From Neisseria polysaccharea ATCC 43768 (lineage in GTDB: Bacteria; Pseudomonadota; Gammaproteobacteria; Burkholderiales; Neisseriaceae): DNA of 50,687 bases. How positions within the stretch are numbered: the stretch's first letter is position 1; every line of letters starts with the position of its first letter. The stretch spans positions 1 through 50,687 of the forward strand of contig ADBE01000048.1 of NCBI GenBank assembly GCA_000176735.1, given 5' to 3'. A program made the position numbers and the translations under genes. The notes under the pieces were generated by a model. That model saw only the letters and a list, made by a program, of their open reading frames with translations. It did no database searches and was not told where the DNA came from. Shown here in pieces: positions 46,133 through 50,687 of this stretch.

Positions 46133-47263
46133 ATGATTAAAATCAGCACCCGCTTTGATGCCGGCTCGGTCGTCGTCAAAGACCTGACCGACCCTTCCAA
46201 CATCCGCCTCGCCCTGCGTCCCGACAACGCCTCCGATTTCGCACAATGGTTCTACTTCCGGCTGCAAGGCGCGGCATATCAAAACTGCATCATGCATTTT
46301 GAAAACGCGGCAGAAGCCGCCTACCCGAAAGGCTGGGAAGATTATCAGGCTTGCGCCTCATACGACAGACGCAACTGGTTCCGCGTACCGACAAGCTATG
46401 AAGGCGGCGTACTGACCATCAACCACACGCCGTTATCCAACAGCATCTACTACGCCTATTTCGAACCCTATTCCGAAGAACAGCATTTAAATCTTTTGGG
46501 CGACGCGCAAGGCAGCGGGCTGTGCCATATCGATGATTTGGGCAGCACCGTGCAAGGTCGCGACATCAATCTGCTGACCATCGGCAATCAGGTCGAAAGC
46601 GATTTGAAAATCTGGATTACCGCCCGCCAGCATCCGGGTGAAACGATGGCGGAATGGTTTGTTGAAGGACTGCTTGGCAGGCTGCTCGACCCTCAGGATG
46701 CAACCGCGCGCACCCTGCTCGACCGCGCCACGTTCTACATCGTGCCAAACATGAACCCCGACGGTTCGGCACTGGGCAACCTTCGCACCAACGCCGCCGG
46801 TGCAAACCTCAACCGCGAATGGGAAAATCCGACTTTGGAAAAAAGCCCCGAAGTGTTCTTCGTGCGCGAAAAAATGCTGGAAACCGGCGTGGATCTGTTT
46901 TTGGACATCCACGGCGACGAAGGGCTGCCCTTTGTCTTTGTTGCGGGAACTGAAGGCGTGCCGAACTACAATCCGCGCATTTCCGCGTTGGAAACACAGT
47001 TCAAAACCGCCCTTTTGAACGCCAGCCCTGATTTCCAAGACGAATACGGTTACGAAAAAGACGCGCCCGGTCAGGCAAACATGACCTTGGCAACAAACTG
47101 GGTCGGCAACCGTTTCAACTGCCTTGCCTATACGTTGGAAATGCCGTTCAAAGACAATGCCAACCTACCCGACGACGATTTCGGCTGGAACGGTCAGCGT
47201 TCGCTGCGTTTGGGTGAAGCCGCGTTGTCCGCCATTTTGAACGTCGTCGGCGATTTGCGTTGA
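46133..47263 (+). CDS. M14 metallocarboxypeptidase, cytosolic carboxypeptidase-like
   Basis: A 376-residue zinc carboxypeptidase with no signal peptide. An N-terminal beta-rich domain (residues 1-120, FYFRLQGAAYQNC, WFRVPTSY) precedes the M14 core, an arrangement typical of M14D/cytosolic carboxypeptidase relatives. Zinc ligands are His167 and Glu170 (RQHPGETMAEW) and His260 (LFLDIHGDEG). Substrate-site NLNREW (Asn227-Arg228) and the catalytic Glu in YTLEMPF are present. Eukaryotic relatives trim glutamates from tubulin; bacterial substrates are unknown. It is followed by a terminator and lgt. Confidence 0.85.
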   Translation: MIKISTRFDAGSVVVKDLTDPSNIRLALRPDNASDFAQWFYFRLQGAAYQNCIMHFENAAEAAYPKGWEDYQACASYDRRNWFRVPTSYEGGVLTINHTPLSNSIYYAYFEPYSEEQHLNLLGDAQGSGLCHIDDLGSTVQGRDINLLTIGNQVESDLKIWITARQHPGETMAEWFVEGLLGRLLDPQDATARTLLDRATFYIVPNMNPDGSALGNLRTNAAGANLNREWENPTLEKSPEVFFVREKMLETGVDLFLDIHGDEGLPFVFVAGTEGVPNYNPRISALETQFKTALLNASPDFQDEYGYEKDAPGQANMTLATNWVGNRFNCLAYTLEMPFKDNANLPDDDFGWNGQRSLRLGEAALSAILNVVGDLR

Positions 47264-47279
47264 CACTCTCCACTGAAAA

Positions 47280-47318
47280 ATGCCGTCTGAAAGCCCTTTT
47301 GCGTCTTTCAGACGGCAT
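47280..47318 (+). terminator. DUS-pair terminator after the M14 gene
   Basis: Perfect inverted DUS copies starting 47280 and ending 47318, 17 bases past the stop and 20 bases before lgt. Confidence 0.8.
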
Positions 47319-47337
47319 TTGAAAACGAAAGCCCGTT

Positions 47338-48186
47338 ATGATTACCCATCCCCAATTCGATCCCGTCCTCATCAGTATCGGCCCGCTTGCCGTCCGCTGG
47401 TATGCCCTAAGCTACATCCTCGGATTTATTCTTTTTACCTTTCTCGGCAGAAGGCGCATCGCGCAAGGCTTGTCCGTTTTTACCAAAGAATCGCTTGACG
47501 ACTTCCTGACATGGGGCATTTTGGGCGTGATTTTGGGCGGGCGTTTGGGTTACGTCCTGTTTTACAAATCCGCCTACTACCTCGCCCATCCGCTTGATAT
47601 TTTCAAGGTATGGGAAGGCGGAATGTCGTTCCACGGCGGCTTTTTGGGTGTAGTTATTGCCATGTGGTTGTTCAGCCGCAAGCACGGCATCGGCTTCCTC
47701 AAACTGATGGACACCGTCGCACCGCTTGTTCCGCTGGGTCTCGCTTCGGGACGTATCGGCAACTTTATCAACGGCGAACTTTGGGGACGCATTACCGACA
47801 TTAACGCATTTTGGGCAATGGGCTTCCCGCAGGCGCATTACGAAGATGCCGAAGCCGCCGCGCACAATCCCCTTTGGGCAGATTGGCTGCAACAATACGG
47901 TATGCTTCCCCGCCATCCCTCGCAGCTTTATCAGTTTGCACTTGAAGGCATCTGCCTGTTCGCCGTCGTTTGGCTGTTCTCTAAAAAACAGCGGCCGACC
48001 GGACAAGTCGCCTCGCTCTTCCTCGGCGGCTACGGCATATTCCGCTTCATTGCCGAATTTGCACGCCAACCCGACGACTATCTCGGGCTGCTGACCTTGG
48101 GGCTGTCGATGGGACAATGGTTGAGCGTCCCGATGATTGTTTTGGGTATCGCCGGCTTCATCTTTTTCGGCAGCAGGAAGCATTAA
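47338..48186 (+). CDS. lgt: prolipoprotein diacylglyceryl transferase
   Basis: Inner-membrane enzyme of 282 residues that adds diacylglycerol to lipobox cysteines, the first step for the lipoproteins elsewhere in this window. Seven transmembrane helices fit the family. Conserved blocks are [12 protein letters not shown] with the catalytic His, [19 protein letters not shown] (signature), and [13 protein letters not shown]. The start [16 protein letters not shown] is the family N-terminus. Confidence 0.97.
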   Translation: MITHPQFDPVLISIGPLAVRWYALSYILGFILFTFLGRRRIAQGLSVFTKESLDDFLTWGILGVILGGRLGYVLFYKSAYYLAHPLDIFKVWEGGMSFHGGFLGVVIAMWLFSRKHGIGFLKLMDTVAPLVPLGLASGRIGNFINGELWGRITDINAFWAMGFPQAHYEDAEAAAHNPLWADWLQQYGMLPRHPSQLYQFALEGICLFAVVWLFSKKQRPTGQVASLFLGGYGIFRFIAEFARQPDDYLGLLTLGLSMGQWLSVPMIVLGIAGFIFFGSRKH

Positions 48187-48201
48187 ACCTTTCCGACAAA
48201 A

Positions 48202-48238
48202 ATGCCGTCTGAAACGCAAACTGCATTTCAGACGGCGT
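48202..48238. terminator. bidirectional DUS-pair terminator
   Basis: DUS at 48202 and an inverted copy with one mismatch (TTCAGACGGCGT) ending 48238, between convergent lgt and the YecA gene. Confidence 0.8.
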
Positions 48239-48256
48239 TTTATTCCGCCCGAGCCG

Positions 48257-48922
48257 TCAATTTTTACCGCAACACGCCTTGTATTTCCTGCCGCTGCCGC
48301 ACGGACAGGGATCATTCCTGCCTGTTTTTTCTCCTTCCCTGCGGACGGTTTGCGGTTTATTGATGACTGCCTGCCAGTAGCGGTAGATATCCGCCAATGC
48401 ATAAGGCAACTCGGATTCCAGCTCCGCCAGCTCGCCTTCTGTGAATTGCAGACGGATAGAGCCGTTGTCCTCTTCGTCGTAAATACCGCCCAATGCCATG
48501 ATGGGATAAAACAACTCTTCAAACTCTTCATCATCGACGGCTTCAAACCAATCGGTCGGCACAATATCCAAACCGTAAAGATAAGCATTGCACCATGTGT
48601 AAAAATCGCTGCCGCCGTCTTCGTTTTCATACAGCCACAAATCGGGCAGTTTTTTATCCGACATTGCGGCGGTTGTTTCCATCGCCATTGCCAAAACCAG
48701 CCGTTCGATTTCGGAACGTTCGGCAGCGGTAAATTGCGATTCGTCGCCCAACACTTCAGGTAGCCAGTCAAGCGGTGTCAATTTGTCCGGCCCGCTCAAC
48801 AGCGCCGTCATAAAACCTTGAACTTCGTCGCAACGCATGGTATTGCCCTGTTCGCTTTTGGCATCCAACAATTCGCTCAACCGCTGTTTGGACGCTTCGG
48901 TAAATTTTTGGGAATCCATCAT
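48257..48922 (-). CDS. YecA/UPF0149-family protein with SEC-C zinc motif
   Basis: A 221-residue cytosolic protein. The YecA domain has the [17 protein letters not shown] start and [20 protein letters not shown]; a short C-terminal SEC-C motif ([19 protein letters not shown]) with the C-x-C-x8-C-C zinc pattern follows. The same SEC-C tail in SecA binds zinc and SecB/ribosome; the role of YecA-type proteins is not established. AAAAGG lies before two Met codons, the first (48922) better spaced. Confidence 0.88.
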   Translation of the reverse strand: MMDSQKFTEASKQRLSELLDAKSEQGNTMRCDEVQGFMTALLSGPDKLTPLDWLPEVLGDESQFTAAERSEIERLVLAMAMETTAAMSDKKLPDLWLYENEDGGSDFYTWCNAYLYGLDIVPTDWFEAVDDEEFEELFYPIMALGGIYDEEDNGSIRLQFTEGELAELESELPYALADIYRYWQAVINKPQTVRREGEKTGRNDPCPCGSGRKYKACCGKN

Positions 48923-48965
48923 TTAACCTTTTAAAATGGGTTTAATACCTAATTATAATCGCAAT

Positions 48966-49000
48966 ATGCCGTCTGAAGCGTTTTCCACTTCAGACGGCAT
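48966..49000 (-). terminator. DUS-pair terminator after leuA
   Basis: Perfect inverted DUS copies, eleven-base loop, 17 bases past the leuA stop. Confidence 0.85.
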
Positions 49001-49016
49001 AACTTTCGCCCAACCG

Positions 49017-50570
49017 TTAAATCGTACCGCTGCCTTGCGCTTTCGGTTTGGCAGAACCAAATTCCAGTTTGCTTAAGGCAGAGAGGTAGGCTTTGGCAGT
49101 GGCGACCAAAACGTCGGTATCCGCACCCTGACCGTTGACGACGCGGTTGCCGCGCGCCAAACGGACGCTGGTTTCGCCTTGGCTTTCCGTGCCTTGCGTT
49201 ACGGCGTTGACGGAATAAATCTGTAAAGTCGCGCCGCTTTGCGCCACGCTCTCAATCGCTTTGAAAATCGCATCGACAGGACCAGAGCCGGTGGCAGAAG
49301 CGCGTTTTTCTTCGCCTTTGATGCTGAATACGATGTCGGCGCGCGGTTCTTCGCCGGTTTCGGTACTGATTTTTTGGGAGATGAATTTGTAGCTCTCGGC
49401 GTTCATGCTGCCCATTTCGTCGGACACCAGCGCGTGCAGGTCTTCATCGAAGATTTCGCGTTTTTTGTCGGCGAGTTCTTTGAAGCGTGCAAATGCCGCG
49501 TTCAACGCCTCTTCGCTTTCCAACTCGATGCCCAAATCCGCCAGTTTGCTGCGGAACGCGCTGCGACCGGAGAGTTTGCCCAAAGTCAGGCGGTTGGTTG
49601 ACCAGCCGACCGATTCGGCAGTCATGATTTCATAGGTTTCGGGGTGTTTCAACACGCCGTCCTGATGAATGCCTGATTCATGTGCAAAGGCGTTTGCGCC
49701 GACCACCGCCTTGTTGGGCTGAATCGGATAGCCGGTAATGGTGGACACCAGTTTGGATACCGGCACGATTTGCGTGGTGTCGATACCGGTTTCCAAGCCG
49801 AACAAATCATGACGCACTTTCAACGCCATCACGATTTCTTCAAGGCTGGCATTGCCCGCACGTTCGCCCAAGCCGTTAATGGTACATTCCACCTGACGCA
49901 CACCTGCCTGAACAGCAGCCAGCGAGTTGGCAACCGCCATACCCAAATCGTTGTGGCAGTGGGTCGACCAGACTACTTTGTCGCCGTTGGGCACGCTTTT
50001 GATGATGTTGCTGATACGTTCGTACCACACGGAAGGGATGGAGTAGCCGACGGTATCGGGAATATTGATGGTGGTCGCGCCTGCGTCGATAACCGCCGTA
50101 AAGATTTTGGCGAGAAAGCCCAAATCCGAACGAACCGCGTCTTCAGCGGAAAATTCCACATCGTCGGTGTATTCTTTGGCGATTTTCACCGCTTTCACTG
50201 CCGCATCAATCACCTGCTGCGGTTTCATTTTCAGTTTGTGCTCCATGTGGATGGGGCTGGTGGCGATGAAGGTATGGATGCGTTTTTTCGGAGCAGGGGA
50301 AACGGCTTCGCCTGCCTTACGCACATCGTTTTCAACGGCACGCGCCAACGAGCAGACTGTGGATTTGGTGATGATTTTGGCAATCGCATTGACCGACTCG
50401 AAATCGCCCGGGCTGGCGGCGGCAAAACCCGCCTCAATCACGTCCACGCCCATTTTCTCCAACTGGCGGGCAATGCGGATTTTTTCCTCTTTGGTCATGG
50501 ATGCACCGGGCGACTGCTCGCCGTCGCGCATGGTGGTGTCGAAAATAATTACGCGGTTGGTCTGTGTCAT
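49017..50570 (-). CDS. leuA: 2-isopropylmalate synthase
   Basis: First committed step of leucine synthesis: acetyl-CoA plus 2-ketoisovalerate to 2-isopropylmalate. The 517-residue protein has the catalytic [15 protein letters not shown], metal site [48 protein letters not shown] and a C-terminal LeuA dimer/regulatory domain ([14 protein letters not shown]) that mediates leucine feedback. The start [11 protein letters not shown] follows GGAGAGAACAG; the frame stays open for another 39 codons to the window edge, ending upstream with a Leu-rich segment. Confidence 0.97.
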   Translation of the reverse strand: MTQTNRVIIFDTTMRDGEQSPGASMTKEEKIRIARQLEKMGVDVIEAGFAAASPGDFESVNAIAKIITKSTVCSLARAVENDVRKAGEAVSPAPKKRIHTFIATSPIHMEHKLKMKPQQVIDAAVKAVKIAKEYTDDVEFSAEDAVRSDLGFLAKIFTAVIDAGATTINIPDTVGYSIPSVWYERISNIIKSVPNGDKVVWSTHCHNDLGMAVANSLAAVQAGVRQVECTINGLGERAGNASLEEIVMALKVRHDLFGLETGIDTTQIVPVSKLVSTITGYPIQPNKAVVGANAFAHESGIHQDGVLKHPETYEIMTAESVGWSTNRLTLGKLSGRSAFRSKLADLGIELESEEALNAAFARFKELADKKREIFDEDLHALVSDEMGSMNAESYKFISQKISTETGEEPRADIVFSIKGEEKRASATGSGPVDAIFKAIESVAQSGATLQIYSVNAVTQGTESQGETSVRLARGNRVVNGQGADTDVLVATAKAYLSALSKLEFGSAKPKAQGSGTI

Positions 50571-50687
50571 TTCTGTTCTCTCCAGAGATTCGTTTTTTTG
50601 TAAAAAAGCATTCAAATCCAGCGGCCTGCCTTGAGCCTCAGCCAACGCGGTCAGCTTTTGCAGTTGCGCCAGAGGCAGCGACCCGCG
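50571..50687 (-). other. open leader frame upstream of leuA, running off the window
   Basis: In frame with leuA and without a stop, reading [20 protein letters not shown] and then [19 protein letters not shown]. Leu makes up 9 of the roughly 39 codons. The other two frames have stops. It could be the end of an upstream gene fused in frame, a long form of leuA or chance. The edge hides its start. Confidence 0.35.

Overview
The window is chromosomal DNA of a pathogenic Neisseria, most likely N. meningitidis. The 12-base neisserial DNA uptake sequence (DUS, ATGCCGTCTGAA) recurs roughly once per kilobase, usually as inverted pairs that act as terminators. There are three Correia elements with TATAGTGGATTA termini, dRS3/NIME repeats, and recognisable neisserial genes (narXP, mobA, mpl, and the lipoprotein operon ending in GNA1162). 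No rRNA, tRNA, CRISPR array or intact insertion sequence was seen.

Layout. 0-4.1 kb: a frameshifted C-terminal remnant of a TonB-dependent receptor, rpe, a long Correia element, a Spy/CpxP-like periplasmic protein, a DUF815 ATPase, ribE and mobA. 4.3-6.7 kb: the nitrate/nitrite two-component pair narX-narP. 6.86-13.5 kb: a foreign island without any DUS but with Haemophilus-type uptake sequences (AAGTGCGGT). It holds a 32-bp autotransporter tail remnant, a broken Haemophilus-like folC tail, a trimeric autotransporter adhesin with a collagen-like stalk that one in-frame TAG interrupts, and an intact 1112-residue classical autotransporter of the AutB/Lav type. 13.6-29.5 kb: mostly housekeeping genes (purM, typA, nnrD, cytochrome b, ilvD, a CapA-like protein, bioB, mpl, two small envelope proteins, a TrmH methyltransferase, tilS, accA, hslR, iscX).

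29.6-34.1 kb: iscX, fdx and hscA, three Fe-S assembly genes on the minus strand, are separated by accessory genes (an unknown protein, a DUF2314-ankyrin protein, an unknown ORF and a truncated GIY-YIG-like ORF). 34.2-37.3 kb: hpnD and hpnE (squalene synthesis enzymes) and a short-chain dehydrogenase. 37.4-38.4 kb: a small accessory islet of unknown genes. 38.5-40.2 kb: three-lipoprotein operon (CsgG-like, DUF4810, GNA1162/DUF799). 40.4-43.8 kb: a Correia element, an SbmA/BacA-type ABC exporter, hda and a HAD hydrolase. 43.9-45.0 kb: a repeat-rich gap holding one very AT-rich membrane ORF. 45.0-50.6 kb: argB, a cytosolic-carboxypeptidase-like M14 peptidase, lgt, a YecA/SEC-C protein and leuA.

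The most notable region is the 6.86-13.5 kb island. Haemophilus-derived adhesin genes sit between narP and purM, both arms carry the same 32-bp autotransporter 3' end, and the trimeric adhesin is a single codon away from an open 890-residue frame. Smaller points of interest are the isc genes split by accessory DNA, paired hairpin leaders before two unrelated genes, uptake sequences that serve as start or stop codons, and the small islets at 37.4-38.4 and 44.2 kb.
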